From Alphaproteobacteria bacterium (GTDB lineage Bacteria > Pseudomonadota > Alphaproteobacteria > JAUHZC01), in assembly GCA_023898725.1 (NCBI GenBank), contig CP060236.1, positions 310,001-374,000 of the forward strand: a stretch of DNA of 64,000 nt, in the 5' to 3' direction. Numbering within the stretch: the stretch's first letter is position 1; every line of letters starts with the position of its first letter. Both the position numbers and the translations under genes were made by a program. This document shows, one piece after another, positions 17,707-27,083 of the stretch. The notes beneath the pieces are model-generated. The model was given only the letters and a program-made list of their open reading frames with translations, was not told the DNA's origin and searched no databases.

Positions 17707-18504
17707 TCAGGCACCGCTAGTTGTGAAAACTTCGCAACCGCTTGCCGTTACTCCTAAGCTATGCTCAAACTGAGCAGATAGTGATTTATCACGAGTCACA
17801 GCGGTCCACCCATCACGCAGCACTTTGGCAGCATAGTGCCCCGCATTAATCATGGGCTCAATGGTAAAAAACATTCCTTCCTCAAGGGCCATGCCCTCTC
17901 CCGGATTTCCATAATGAACAACCTCTGGAGATACGTGAAACTCTCTACCCAAGCCATGACCGCAAAAATCCCGCACGACGGAAAACCCATGTTTCTCTGC
18001 ATGACTTTGGATAGCGTGTCCGATATCACCCAACGTAGCCCCGGGACGAACAATTTCAATCGCCCGCATCATACACTCGTATGTCACATCAATGAGTTTT
18101 TCCGCCCGTAACGGAATACCCCCAACAGCAAACATCCGACTCGTGTCACCGTACCACCCATCAAGAATAACCGTAACATCAATGTTTATAATATCCCCTT
18201 CTTGCAAAATCTTAGTCTCAGAAGGAATACCGTGACAGATTACATGATTGACAGATGTACAAATTGATTGGGGAAAACCTTTGTAATTAAGGGGAGCAGG
18301 AATCGCATTATGAGACGTGATAAATTCATGACATACATCATTCAGATATTTGGTGGAAGCGCCCGCTTTGACAAAGGGCATGATGTGATCAAGCGTTTGT
18401 GATGCTAACCTACCCGCAGCGCGCATACCCACAAAACCCTCTTCGCCATAAAGAGGGATAGGCTCACCATAGGTGCCACGCACATGTCGCAAAGGCTTTA
18501 TCAT
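17707..18504 (-). CDS. map: Methionine aminopeptidase, type I
   Basis: Removes the initiator methionine from nascent proteins. A 265-residue protein without an N-terminal zinc finger, hence type Ia. The metal-binding residues are visible in context: His in NHVICHGIPS, the two Asp of INIDVTVILDGWYGDTSRMF, His in GHGLGREFHVSPEV, Glu in FFTIEPM and the last Glu in QFEHSLGVT. A GTG five codons upstream (18519) is an alternative start and would lie only seven bases from the sfsA stop. The genes are surely cotranscribed. Confidence 0.95.
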   Translation of the reverse strand: MIKPLRHVRGTYGEPIPLYGEEGFVGMRAAGRLASQTLDHIMPFVKAGASTKYLNDVCHEFITSHNAIPAPLNYKGFPQSICTSVNHVICHGIPSETKILQEGDIINIDVTVILDGWYGDTSRMFAVGGIPLRAEKLIDVTYECMMRAIEIVRPGATLGDIGHAIQSHAEKHGFSVVRDFCGHGLGREFHVSPEVVHYGNPGEGMALEEGMFFTIEPMINAGHYAAKVLRDGWTAVTRDKSLSAQFEHSLGVTASGCEVFTTSGA

Positions 18505-18525
18505 AAAAACAAGAGACACAAGGGA

Positions 18526-19236
18526 TTAGTTGTCCTTTATAATGGGGATTTCTCGTAAAATTTCAAGAGAAATCGGACACACCGTACAAAGATACGCATA
18601 CATATCAACACCTGCCGCACATGCTTCACGAAAGGCTTGTGCAAACGTAGTGTCAATTTCTGCAGCAGGCGCAAAAGACACACAGTCATCGCGTTGGATC
18701 ACAAAAACCACAGATGCTCGTCCACCTTCCTTAACACAGGCCATAAGTTCCCGGAGATGTTTGGTGCCACGCACCGTTACACTGTCAGGAAAACGGGCTT
18801 GGTCAGCAACCTTGTGATGCACATTTTTTACCTCAACATAATGATTGGGGAGATTCGGACCAGAAAGCAAAAAATCCATGCGCGAATGTGCTCCATATTT
18901 CACTTCACGCGTCACACATTCATAGCCACCAAAGGGAACAAGCGTTCGCAAGCGCAAAGCTTCTTCTACAAGCTTGTTCGGACGAGCCGTATTTGCGCCA
19001 ACATACGTGTTTTGTACCTCAACCATTTCGAAGCGATAGCCTAACTTACCTGTTGGGTTTACAATCGGCTGCACCCAAACCCTTAGTCCCGGCGTATTGA
19101 TTCCGAGCATTGCCCCTGAATTGGGACAGTGGCACACAATCACCTCACCTGTGTCTAATTGGACATCAACAAGAAAGCGTTTGTATCTTTTTATAAGCGT
19201 TCCGGGTATCAACGGTGGATCGTAGCGCATGAGCAT
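18526..19236 (-). CDS. sfsA: SfsA family nuclease-fold protein
   Basis: A protein of about 236 residues matching SfsA (sugar fermentation stimulation protein), with an OB-like N-terminal domain (PPLIPGTLIKRYKRFLVDV and CHCPNSGAMLG) and a restriction-endonuclease-like domain with DFLLSG and the YVEVKNVHH catalytic-type segment. The family binds nucleic acids and its cellular role is unsettled. The start is uncertain among 19266 (GTG), 19236 and 19230; comparison with E. coli favours one of the last two. It is divergent from the MoaB-like gene. Confidence 0.9.
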   Translation of the reverse strand: MLMRYDPPLIPGTLIKRYKRFLVDVQLDTGEVIVCHCPNSGAMLGINTPGLRVWVQPIVNPTGKLGYRFEMVEVQNTYVGANTARPNKLVEEALRLRTLVPFGGYECVTREVKYGAHSRMDFLLSGPNLPNHYVEVKNVHHKVADQARFPDSVTVRGTKHLRELMACVKEGGRASVVFVIQRDDCVSFAPAAEIDTTFAQAFREACAAGVDMYAYLCTVCPISLEILREIPIIKDN

Positions 19237-19292
19237 GTTACATATTAGAAGATGCCTCACTATCACGCAAAGGACGTTCCTCCGTCAAGACC

Positions 19293-20054
19293 ATGGATAT
19301 CGCCACCAACAAAACAGCAGCCGTTCTGATCATTGGTAATGAAATTCTCTCGGGACGAACAAAGGAGGCCAATCTTAACTATATCGCCTTGGCACTCGCA
19401 AAAATTGGTGTGAGCCTTACCGAATGCCGGGTTGTACGGGATATTGAAGGTGAAATTATTGCTGCGATCAATGCCCTGCGGGTAACATATGACTATGTCT
19501 TTACAACCGGCGGCATTGGCACAACCCATGACGATATTACAGCCGCGTGCGTGGCAAAAGCTTTTGATGTGCCACTCGTAACGAATTTAAAAGCACTCTC
19601 TTTGTTAGAGGATCGCTATCAATCACACCTTGGTCCTGGGGCACGAAAAATGGCCGTCATCCCCGAAGGAGCTGACCTTATCGAGAACCCAGTAACTATT
19701 GCTCCTGGATTTTATATGGAGAACGTTTTTGTAATGGCAGGCGTTCCTGCAATCGCCCAAGCCATGTTCGATGATGTGGTGACAAAAATTACCCATGGAA
19801 AACCCGTGATCTCAGAAACTGTGACATGCCATCTTCCCGAAAGTTATATCTCACAAGGCCTGGCTCAACTCCAAGACACGCACCCCAACCTTGATATAGG
19901 AAGTTATCCACGGTGGACGGCCACGGGTTTTGATCTGAACTTGGTCATTCGAGGGATTGATAGGGCGCATGTTACAGCAGCCCACGAAGACGTCAAAAGA
20001 TTTGTGGAAGCCCGCACACATGAATTTGAACAATTGCATATTTCACAGGGCTAA
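19293..20054 (+). CDS. CinA N-terminal/MoaB-like molybdopterin-binding domain protein
   Basis: A 253-residue protein made only of the MoCF-binding fold: AAVLIIGNEILSGRTKEAN, then TTGGIGTTHDDIT, and MAGVPAIAQAM. In CinA proteins this domain is fused to a nicotinamide amidohydrolase, which is absent here. Short versions of this kind are common in alphaproteobacteria. The domain may act as a pyrophosphatase, as in CinA, but no molybdenum cofactor genes are seen nearby, so no role is assigned. Confidence 0.85.
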   Translation: MDIATNKTAAVLIIGNEILSGRTKEANLNYIALALAKIGVSLTECRVVRDIEGEIIAAINALRVTYDYVFTTGGIGTTHDDITAACVAKAFDVPLVTNLKALSLLEDRYQSHLGPGARKMAVIPEGADLIENPVTIAPGFYMENVFVMAGVPAIAQAMFDDVVTKITHGKPVISETVTCHLPESYISQGLAQLQDTHPNLDIGSYPRWTATGFDLNLVIRGIDRAHVTAAHEDVKRFVEARTHEFEQLHISQG

Positions 20055-20111
20055 TTTAGGGTTTATTAAGGGAATTGCCGTAACCTCGAACAGATAAGAT
20101 TAACACACCCC

Positions 20112-20942
20112 ATGAAACAGATTCTTGTAATTATTGACGGTTCAGCCGTAAGCCAGGACGTTCAGTCATATGCCCTTAGACTTGCGAAAAGCTTTAATGT
20201 AAGGCTCAAGGGCCTTGGTATTGTAGATACCCCCTGGCTGACGGCAGTTCAGCCAGAACCCCTTGGCGCAGCAGCCTATAAAGTGCATCATGACGACGAG
20301 ATCACAGGGCACGTGCGAGCCCAAATGAATGTCGCCTTGGATGCGTTTCACCACAAATGCACTCAAGAGGGTGTGACCGTTAGCACAAACGTCGTGGAGG
20401 GTTTTCCCGCTCAGGAAATATACCGCGTAGCCCACGAGTATGATGCCCTTGTTATGGGGCAAACATCCAGCCTTCATCAGGATCTTGAAGAAGAAAATAA
20501 CCTTGTTTTGACCCACACAGCACGCGATTCTGCACGACCTATTTTTGTTATCCCCCAAAATAAGGCGAAAGGTGAGACGATTCTAATTGCCTATGATGGC
20601 AGCGCACCTGCATCTAAAACCATCCATCTGTATTTTTTATTAGGATTGGCAAAAAATAAAAAGGTACATATTATCAGCGTCAACAAAAAAGAAGAAGACG
20701 CCCGAGCGCACTGCCAACAAGTCACGCGCCTTGCAAATTCTTATGGTATTAATGTCCAGTCGCACCCTCTTGTTTCACGGACAAATATTGCTGATATTAT
20801 CATGGAAAAAGCAACAGAGCTTCATGCGCACACAGTCGTTGTGGGATCATTCGGGCAGTCTGCTTTCACAGAGGCTCTTTTTGGGTCTGTCACGCAACGG
20901 TTACTCGAACGCACAAAGATTCCTCTTTTTATTCATCACTAG
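20112..20942 (+). CDS. Tandem universal stress protein (UspA family)
   Basis: A 276-residue cytosolic protein with two Usp folds, about residues 1-150 and 155-276. The first begins KQILVIIDGSAVSQDVQSYA. The second has TILIAYDGSAPASKT and ends with the ATP-binding-type motif VVVGSFGQSAFTEALFGSVTQRLL, so the C-terminal half is the likelier nucleotide binder. The family responds to stress in ways that vary between members. It stands between the MoaB-like gene and tRNA-Glu. Confidence 0.88.
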   Translation: MKQILVIIDGSAVSQDVQSYALRLAKSFNVRLKGLGIVDTPWLTAVQPEPLGAAAYKVHHDDEITGHVRAQMNVALDAFHHKCTQEGVTVSTNVVEGFPAQEIYRVAHEYDALVMGQTSSLHQDLEEENNLVLTHTARDSARPIFVIPQNKAKGETILIAYDGSAPASKTIHLYFLLGLAKNKKVHIISVNKKEEDARAHCQQVTRLANSYGINVQSHPLVSRTNIADIIMEKATELHAHTVVVGSFGQSAFTEALFGSVTQRLLERTKIPLFIHH

Positions 20943-21085
20943 AACAGGTCATCAATAGGTGGTCAATAATTTTACAGCTACCGTAATGAAATAAAACGCT
21001 CCTCACATAAGTGATCTTATTTTTTTGATCGTGGCTGTTTTACGCCACTGGCAAACTCTTCACCGAATAAACAAACACTTCGTTT

Positions 21086-21116
21086 TTCCCCTCTCGGGGA
21101 ATGTTTCTCATTTTTT
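21086..21116 (+). terminator. Candidate terminator before tRNA-Glu
   Basis: A perfect hairpin TTCCCC-TCTC-GGGGAA, then a T-run nine bases later. The displaced T-run weakens the call. It would end transcripts from the stress protein gene. Confidence 0.4.
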
Positions 21117-21118
21117 CC

Positions 21119-21147
21119 TTGCGCTTTCAACGATAATTGCGTAATTA
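21119..21147 (+). promoter_or_regulatory. Probable promoter of tRNA-Glu
   Basis: TTGCGC and TAATTA separated by 17 bases, ending 12 bases before the tRNA. Confidence 0.5.
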
Positions 21148-21159
21148 AGTAGTTGTTCT

Positions 21160-21235
21160 GCCCCCATCGTCTAGCGGTCTAGGACATCGCCCTTTCACGG
21201 CGGAAACACGGGTTCGAGTCCCGTTGGGGGTACCA
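21160..21235 (+). tRNA. tRNA-Glu (TTC)
   Basis: A 76-base cloverleaf with encoded CCA. Acceptor GCCCCCA pairs with TGGGGGT (first pair is G-U), the anticodon loop is CTTTCAC with anticodon TTC on a CGCC/GGCG stem, and the T arm is ACGGG-TTCGAGT-CCCGT. Confidence 0.97.
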
Positions 21236-21241
21236 CTTTCA

Positions 21242-21244
21242 TCA
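21242..21244 (-). other. Stop of the permease gene close to tRNA-Glu
   Basis: The convergent permease gene ends only six bases after the tRNA CCA end, so there is no room for a separate terminator between them. Confidence 0.6.
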
Positions 21245-22438
21245 TTTACCGAGCAGGCTGCTTATCTCTGCAGCTCCAACAGAAATGCCTATAAGCAGAA
21301 CACAGGCCCATAAAATGGTAATGGATACCTTTCTTCCCGGTATTTTCATGTAAATCATGCTTGGTAAAATTACCGCAAGCACCAAGAGCATTAATCCCGC
21401 AAACCCAAGCGCGCCGATAAACGCATGAGGGTATACCAATGCTGCCATCAACGGAACTCCCGAGATCACAAGAAATTGCCGTAAGGATGTTGCAAAGACA
21501 GGGGTTTTTGCAAGCACATTATGAGCATAGTCTTTCAGGGTAAGTCCTACACCAATATAAGACGTAACAATCGCGAAAAAAGCAAACGTTTGCGCCGAAG
21601 CACTAAACAGAATGCCTACAGTGTCAGAGGAATTCTCCAAGGCTGTTTCTTTGAGAAGTTTTAAAAATGGCCCTACATTATCAATTTCCAATTCTCGTGC
21701 CTGTATGTAGGCATCAGCAGAAAGCCCATCTAGGGCTACATGTTGCCATAAAATATAAACAAGCAAGGGAATAAAGGATCCCAAACCAAAAGTTAACCAT
21801 ACGTCCCTCCGGCGGGTTCCGACATATTTAATAATCACTGGGATGCTTCCTTGAAAGCCAAATGTTGTAAACAAGACAGGAATCACAGCCGCAAGATCGG
21901 AAAAACGAGGTGTATAAGGGCGTACCATAACGGCTGGTGGAGGAGATCCCCAAATAATGACTGACATAAGTCCTAAAGCAACAATCATCAAAAAGAATAA
22001 GTGCCTGTTAATCTTATCGAGTGCAGGTATTTTTCCTACGATCACAGGGCCAAAGATCCCAGCCATCAAAACCATGCACCCCCCCTGCGAAAGGGGGATT
22101 AAATCTCCTAGAACATTTTTGAGAATGGAGGCACCACTGACAGTATAGGCCACCATTAAACTACCAAAAAGAAGCAACAGCGCAATCGCCCCAACATATG
22201 ACCAACCAGGCCCAAGCACCTTACCAGCAATCTCTGGGATGGTGGCTAGCGAACCAGAGCGTATTACAACCTCTGCTGCCAAAATTGCCGTAATCAGCAT
22301 ATACAGCCAATAAAATAGCATAATAGAAAAACTTGCAGAAACCCCCACACGCAGCCCAACAATGGGAAAAGCAAGCATTCCAGCCCCAAGCGTTGTACCT
22401 GCAATAATAAAGATTCCACCCCACACGCGTGATTTCAT
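21242..22438 (-). CDS. Aromatic amino acid permease (TyrP/HAAAP family)
   Basis: A 398-residue inner membrane carrier with about 11 helices. It opens with GGIFIIAGTTLGAGMLAFPI, the unwound first helix typical of the hydroxy/aromatic amino acid permeases (TyrP, Mtr, TnaB), and continues with AAEVVIRSG and a long hydrophobic body. TyrP takes up tyrosine by proton symport; the substrate here could be tyrosine or tryptophan. Members are frequent in Chlamydia and other intracellular bacteria, consistent with scavenging from a host. Confidence 0.85.
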   Translation of the reverse strand: MKSRVWGGIFIIAGTTLGAGMLAFPIVGLRVGVSASFSIMLFYWLYMLITAILAAEVVIRSGSLATIPEIAGKVLGPGWSYVGAIALLLLFGSLMVAYTVSGASILKNVLGDLIPLSQGGCMVLMAGIFGPVIVGKIPALDKINRHLFFLMIVALGLMSVIIWGSPPPAVMVRPYTPRFSDLAAVIPVLFTTFGFQGSIPVIIKYVGTRRRDVWLTFGLGSFIPLLVYILWQHVALDGLSADAYIQARELEIDNVGPFLKLLKETALENSSDTVGILFSASAQTFAFFAIVTSYIGVGLTLKDYAHNVLAKTPVFATSLRQFLVISGVPLMAALVYPHAFIGALGFAGLMLLVLAVILPSMIYMKIPGRKVSITILWACVLLIGISVGAAEISSLLGK

Positions 22439-22525
22439 GGTGTTGTCATTAATAAAATGTACCCGAGACTAACGGAAATCCTCTTTAAAATCTAGTTTCT
22501 GTTAATGTGAGCAAACGTAACCGTG

Positions 22526-22711
22526 TCATCTCGATTTTTTACGACGACAACCACACGGTTTCCCCTCATTTTTAGTCGTTGAGTTTTTTTCTTGCGCAAG
22601 CGTATGTGCGTTATATTGTTGACCCTTTGGCCGATCAAACGGTCCCGCAAAGCAGGAAGAGAAAATCACAAACAAAATAAATACAGGTAGAAATACTATG
22701 ATGTTTTTCAT
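22526..22711 (-). CDS. Small putative lipoprotein
   Basis: About 61 residues: a basic and hydrophobic signal (MKNIIVFLPVFILFVIFSSC) that ends in a lipobox-like Cys, followed by a short polar part ending in a basic, Cys-containing tail (PCGCRRKKSR). No family was recognised. It lies alone upstream of typA. An ATG four codons earlier is possible. The ribosome binding site is poor. Confidence 0.45.
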   Translation of the reverse strand: MKNIIVFLPVFILFVIFSSCFAGPFDRPKGQQYNAHTLAQEKNSTTKNEGKPCGCRRKKSR

Positions 22712-22723
22712 GATAATACTCAT

Positions 22724-22989
22724 TTTATATTTTAAAAATTATAAGTAATATATATTAAAAATGTATTAATGTTAGTTTACTTATTGTGTATTTTTATTGG
22801 CATAGATTTAATAGAAACAAGCATGGCGCCAGCGCATCACGACAGACAAGCATTTGACAAGCAGTGCACTGACCTTTGACAACACACAGACGCATTGGTC
22901 GCGGCTGCGAGAGCCGTCCCATAACGAGAAGATCAGCGCATTGGTGTGCCCTGACAGATTAACCTGTAAGCACGAACTTATTGTGTATG
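22724..22989. other. Gene-free AT-rich spacer with a GC-rich island
   Basis: About 100 very AT-rich bases are followed by a more GC-rich part. It holds a hairpin (CGGCT at 22902-22906, AGCCG at 22912-22916) and two copies of CGCATTGGT, one on each side. No small RNA of known type was recognised. Confidence 0.35.
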
Positions 22990-24807
22990 CTAATTTTTTG
23001 AACGCCCCTGACGTTTTCGTTCATTAGGATCAAGATAACGCTTGCGCAGACGAACATACTTGGGGGTAACTTCAATCAACTCGTCGTCAGCAATATAAGA
23101 CATGGCCTGTTCAAGCGTCAAACGACGAGGAGGACTCAGAGCAACAGCTTCATCCTTACCCGAGGCACGCATGTTTGTGAGCTGTTTTGCTTTTAGAGGA
23201 TTAACCTCAAGGTCATTGTCACGACTATGCTCCCCAATCAACATTCCCTGATAGACAGGCTCTCCGCCACCAATAAACAGTTGGCCACGATCCTCGAGCT
23301 TCCAAAGAGCATAGGCCACTGACTTTCCTGTTTCTGTTGAAATCAGCACACCATTATGACGCGCTGGAATCTCACCTTTCATGGGGATATAATCATGAAA
23401 AATTCGCGCCATCACACCAGTCCCACGCGTATCCGACATAAATTCATTTTGATACCCAATCAGGCCCCGTGTGGGTACATGAAATACCAGCCGAGTTTTT
23501 CCACCACCGTGCGGCTTCATCTCTTTGATTTCCCCCCGACGAGCACCCAGTTTTTCAGAAATAACGCCCGTGAACTCTTCATCCACATCAATCATAACCT
23601 CTTCAACCGGTTCCATTTTTTTGCCGTGCTCATCTGTTTTGAAAAGCACCCGTGGACGCGAAATAGATAACTCAAAACCCTCACGACGCATATTTTCAAT
23701 AAGCACACCCAACTGAAGCTCACCACGACCAGCCACCTCAAAAGCCTCGTTGTCGGGTGTAGGGGTTACACGAATAGACACATTACCTTCCGCCTCTTTA
23801 AGAAGGCGATCCCGAATAACCCGTGATGTAACTTTGTCTCCATCCTGCCCTACATAAGGAGAGTCATTAATTGAAAAGGTCATCACCAGCGTTGGAGGAT
23901 CAATCGGCGTTGAAGGCAAAGGCTCGAGCACATCAGGTAGCGTCACCGTGTGGCTGACTGTTGACTTTGTAAGACCCGCAAGGCTAACAATGTCCCCTGC
24001 ATTCGCTTCTTCAAGGGGAATGCGCTGAATACCTTGAAAACCAAATATTTTGCTAATACGTCCCTGCTCAACCGTTTTCCCCGTGAGATCAAGTGTCCGC
24101 ACCGCAGTGTTCACCGCCACTCTTCCGCTGTAAATTTTGCCCGTCAGCATCCGACCAAGAAATTGGTCAGATTCAATAATGGATGTCAAAAAACGGAAGG
24201 GAGCATTCTCATCAACACTGGGCGTCGGAACATGGGCAAGAATCACATCAAAAAGCGCATCCAGATTTTCACGCGGTGCCTCTAAATCTTTTGCTGCCCA
24301 TCCATCACGGGATGCTGCATAAAGAATCGGAAAATCAAGTTGTTTTTCATCTGCATCAAGAGCCACAAAAAGATCAAAGATTTCATCAAGCACTTCATCA
24401 GGGCGTGCATCGGGTTTATCAATTTTATTAATCACCACAATAGGGCGTAGTTTTTGGTTCAACGCCTTCGTCAAAACAAATTTTGTTTGTGGCATGGGAC
24501 CTTCTGCCGCATCAACCAACAAAACAACTCCATCTACCATATTCAAAATACGCTCAACCTCGCCCCCGAAGTCTGCGTGTCCTGGTGTATCAACAATATT
24601 GACGCGATGGCCATGCCAATTTACAGACGTACATTTTGCCAGAATTGTAATGCCACGCTCTTTTTCCAAGGCATTGGAATCCATCACGCGCTCAACAATC
24701 TGTTGCTTCTCCCGATACGTGCCACTTTGTTGAAGCATAGCGTCAACTAGTGTTGTTTTTCCGTGGTCAACGTGAGCAATAATAGCAATGTTTCGAAGAT
24801 CTTTCAT
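22990..24807 (-). CDS. typA: Ribosome-associated GTPase TypA/BipA
   Basis: A translational GTPase of 605 residues involved in ribosome assembly and stress adaptation. The N-terminus has G1 AHVDHGKTTLVDAML, the ERGITI switch, DTPGHADFGGEVER and NKIDKPDARPDEV. Domains II and III follow, and the family-specific C-terminal part has GLIGYQNEFMSDTRGTG and EHSRDNDLEVNPLK. ATG 24807 is preferred to a TTG 12 bases upstream. Confidence 0.97.
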   Translation of the reverse strand: MKDLRNIAIIAHVDHGKTTLVDAMLQQSGTYREKQQIVERVMDSNALEKERGITILAKCTSVNWHGHRVNIVDTPGHADFGGEVERILNMVDGVVLLVDAAEGPMPQTKFVLTKALNQKLRPIVVINKIDKPDARPDEVLDEIFDLFVALDADEKQLDFPILYAASRDGWAAKDLEAPRENLDALFDVILAHVPTPSVDENAPFRFLTSIIESDQFLGRMLTGKIYSGRVAVNTAVRTLDLTGKTVEQGRISKIFGFQGIQRIPLEEANAGDIVSLAGLTKSTVSHTVTLPDVLEPLPSTPIDPPTLVMTFSINDSPYVGQDGDKVTSRVIRDRLLKEAEGNVSIRVTPTPDNEAFEVAGRGELQLGVLIENMRREGFELSISRPRVLFKTDEHGKKMEPVEEVMIDVDEEFTGVISEKLGARRGEIKEMKPHGGGKTRLVFHVPTRGLIGYQNEFMSDTRGTGVMARIFHDYIPMKGEIPARHNGVLISTETGKSVAYALWKLEDRGQLFIGGGEPVYQGMLIGEHSRDNDLEVNPLKAKQLTNMRASGKDEAVALSPPRRLTLEQAMSYIADDELIEVTPKYVRLRKRYLDPNERKRQGRSKN

Positions 24808-24931
24808 GAGAACAAACAATAATACAGACTCACATGTAAGCTATATTAGGCGTTCTGCCAAGTGGGTGGGCATAAAATATATGGTGCGTTTCGTGCGCGC
24901 CTCTGTGCAAGCAGGAGTTTTTCTGTAAAAA

Positions 24932-26152
24932 CTAATCCGTAGAAAGATCTCTGGGACGATCCCGAAAAAATACTACAATTAACAATAGTGCCACAATCTG
25001 AGCCGCAGGCAACACACCCACAGCTGTTTGATAGGCAAGATCACTGTATTTGCTGGGATCGCTGAAGCACTCCCCCTGTGTTACGCGCATAATACCACCA
25101 ATGAGACTATGAAAAACATATCCAAAAATCATGATGATCATATTGCACACAGAAGACACCTGCCCCACATATTCTTTGGGTAGAAAGGTGGTCGATTTGT
25201 AAACAACAAAAATCTGATAACTTGAAGCAATCCCTAGCAGGGTAAACACGCCATAATACGCGCACTCTGAAAGCGTTACGAATGTCACTATCCCAAGTCC
25301 TAGTCCCATAACCAGAGCGCATATGCTTATAAGAAGATAGTACCTTCCTGTGATATCACCGATCCAACTTACAAGAGGGGCCCCACAAGCAAAGCCTAGA
25401 AAAATTAGCGCAACCATTGTGGCAGCACGCGACGCGTGAACATCATGGACATGCTTAAGGAATTCAATCCCCCATACATCAGCAAATCCCTCAAGAGGCC
25501 CAACCATAAGGCCGCCGATCAAACTAATCAGAACAATCTTGCGATTTTTCATAATACGCCCCAGCGTATCCAACCCTATACTTTCGGTGCGCGTATCTTG
25601 CTTCCCGGGGATCAGGAACCATAGCGCCACCAGCAAAAGAAAACCTGCTCCCAATAACCACCATATAATCGCTGTCCATACATACCGCTCCGCAAGGTAA
25701 CTTAGGGGTTTTCCTCCATACATTGCCCCTATAAGCCCAATTGTCGCCGTAATACCAAGAATACGACTGAACATATTTTCTGGAAAAGATAATCGAATGA
25801 CCGTAAAGCAACCAAGAATAGCTGTTGCAGAACCCATGCCCGTAACAATACGCCCAGCCATCGCCATTTGCCATGGACTTTGGCACACAAAGGGAAGTGT
25901 CCCCACCAAGACAAGAGCCAAACCCACAGACATCACATTGCGCGGGCCGTATCTATCCATGGAAAGACCAATAGGAATGTGCGCCAGCGAATACCCCACA
26001 TAGTAGAGCCCGGTTAATTGTCCAAATATCGCAGAATCAATATCATAGGTTTGGGTAATATCAGACATAAAAACGCTTGGTAAAACCCGCAGGGTATACT
26101 GATAAGCATAAAATATTGCAGCTAACACCCAGGGAAGTATTTTGACCATCAT
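24932..26152 (-). CDS. Major facilitator superfamily transporter
   Basis: A 406-residue inner membrane carrier with about 12 helices. The A-type MFS motif between helices 2 and 3 is visible in GLSMDRYGPRNVMSVG, with RIVTGMGSATAILGCF following. This subgroup (opening VLAAIFYAYQYTLRVLPSV) is common in intracellular Legionella, Rickettsiella and Holosporales relatives, but the substrate is unknown. Start at 26152 or the next codon; AGGG lies close upstream. Confidence 0.82.
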   Translation of the reverse strand: MMVKILPWVLAAIFYAYQYTLRVLPSVFMSDITQTYDIDSAIFGQLTGLYYVGYSLAHIPIGLSMDRYGPRNVMSVGLALVLVGTLPFVCQSPWQMAMAGRIVTGMGSATAILGCFTVIRLSFPENMFSRILGITATIGLIGAMYGGKPLSYLAERYVWTAIIWWLLGAGFLLLVALWFLIPGKQDTRTESIGLDTLGRIMKNRKIVLISLIGGLMVGPLEGFADVWGIEFLKHVHDVHASRAATMVALIFLGFACGAPLVSWIGDITGRYYLLISICALVMGLGLGIVTFVTLSECAYYGVFTLLGIASSYQIFVVYKSTTFLPKEYVGQVSSVCNMIIMIFGYVFHSLIGGIMRVTQGECFSDPSKYSDLAYQTAVGVLPAAQIVALLLIVVFFRDRPRDLSTD

Positions 26153-26231
26153 TTGCCCTATTATCAAAATAACGTGGAATCTACACCAATTACTCCCCCC
26201 TGACAACCAGCTGGCTTATCATCCTCTCCCA

Positions 26232-27083
26232 TCAGCGGGGCTTGAGTTGTTCTGTCATACAGCCAAGACGATCACGAATTTTTGCGCATGTCTTGCGAGC
26301 TCTCTCCATGGAATCATAGGGACCCACATAAAGCGGATAAAGCTTTTTGCCACTTTCCATATCAATCATAGCAACCGTCCCCTCTTTGCCTTCAAGTTCT
26401 TCTTCAAACCTTGAAGATAAACGATTCCATTCACTCAGAGCACCGTCATACGTTTGTGTTGTCGCCAAGCGCACCCAATACTCACCCTTTTTAGCAATAT
26501 CGGCACGCGTTGGAGGATTCACTGAACCCGGCTCAGAAACCAGTTTGGGTGGACCTTTGGTGTCCACAAGACCTATCAACGGGTCACCTTTCCCAGGCGC
26601 AGATGATGTGTCAGCGCTTTCTTCAACACCATCTGATTGTTTGTTTGCAGCTAAGATGTTGTCACCCGCATTCGCCACATCACCAACTTCCTTTTTTGTC
26701 ATAAAAGGATCTTGAACGACTTCGGGAACCTCCACAGGTTTCTCAAGAGACAAGGGTTCTTCATAACCAGGGCGTGTTTTTACTTGTGTTATCTCATCCG
26801 CATTATCTTGCATGACATCAAAAATCACTTTGTCAGCATGAGGGACCTTAACCTCACCATAGTTAGCGGGTCGCATACGATAGGGTCCGGGCTCTGCGCG
26901 GACGAGTGGTGCCTCCAGGACTATCTCGTAAGGACCAACATCATAATTCCATGCTTGCCATGATCCCCAGATCACCAGCAAAGCCAGAAAAAAAACTAAT
27001 CCATAGGTTTTCGGCGTATCAAAAGAAAGCCATGCAAATATCCCATGATGCTGTCCCTTTTTGTTCCACTTTGACTGTGGCAT
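26232..27083 (-). CDS. SPOR-domain membrane protein
   Basis: A 283-residue protein. A cytosolic basic stretch, one membrane helix (TYGLVFFLALLVIWGSW, about residues 26-45), a long low-complexity periplasmic linker, and a C-terminal SPOR domain (YWVRLATTQTYDGALSEWNRL, and LYPLYVGPYDSMERARKTC). SPOR domains bind denuded glycan strands at the septum, so it is probably linked to cell division. It overlaps argS by one base, which indicates an operon. No enzyme domain is present. Confidence 0.85.
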   Translation of the reverse strand: MPQSKWNKKGQHHGIFAWLSFDTPKTYGLVFFLALLVIWGSWQAWNYDVGPYEIVLEAPLVRAEPGPYRMRPANYGEVKVPHADKVIFDVMQDNADEITQVKTRPGYEEPLSLEKPVEVPEVVQDPFMTKKEVGDVANAGDNILAANKQSDGVEESADTSSAPGKGDPLIGLVDTKGPPKLVSEPGSVNPPTRADIAKKGEYWVRLATTQTYDGALSEWNRLSSRFEEELEGKEGTVAMIDMESGKKLYPLYVGPYDSMERARKTCAKIRDRLGCMTEQLKPR

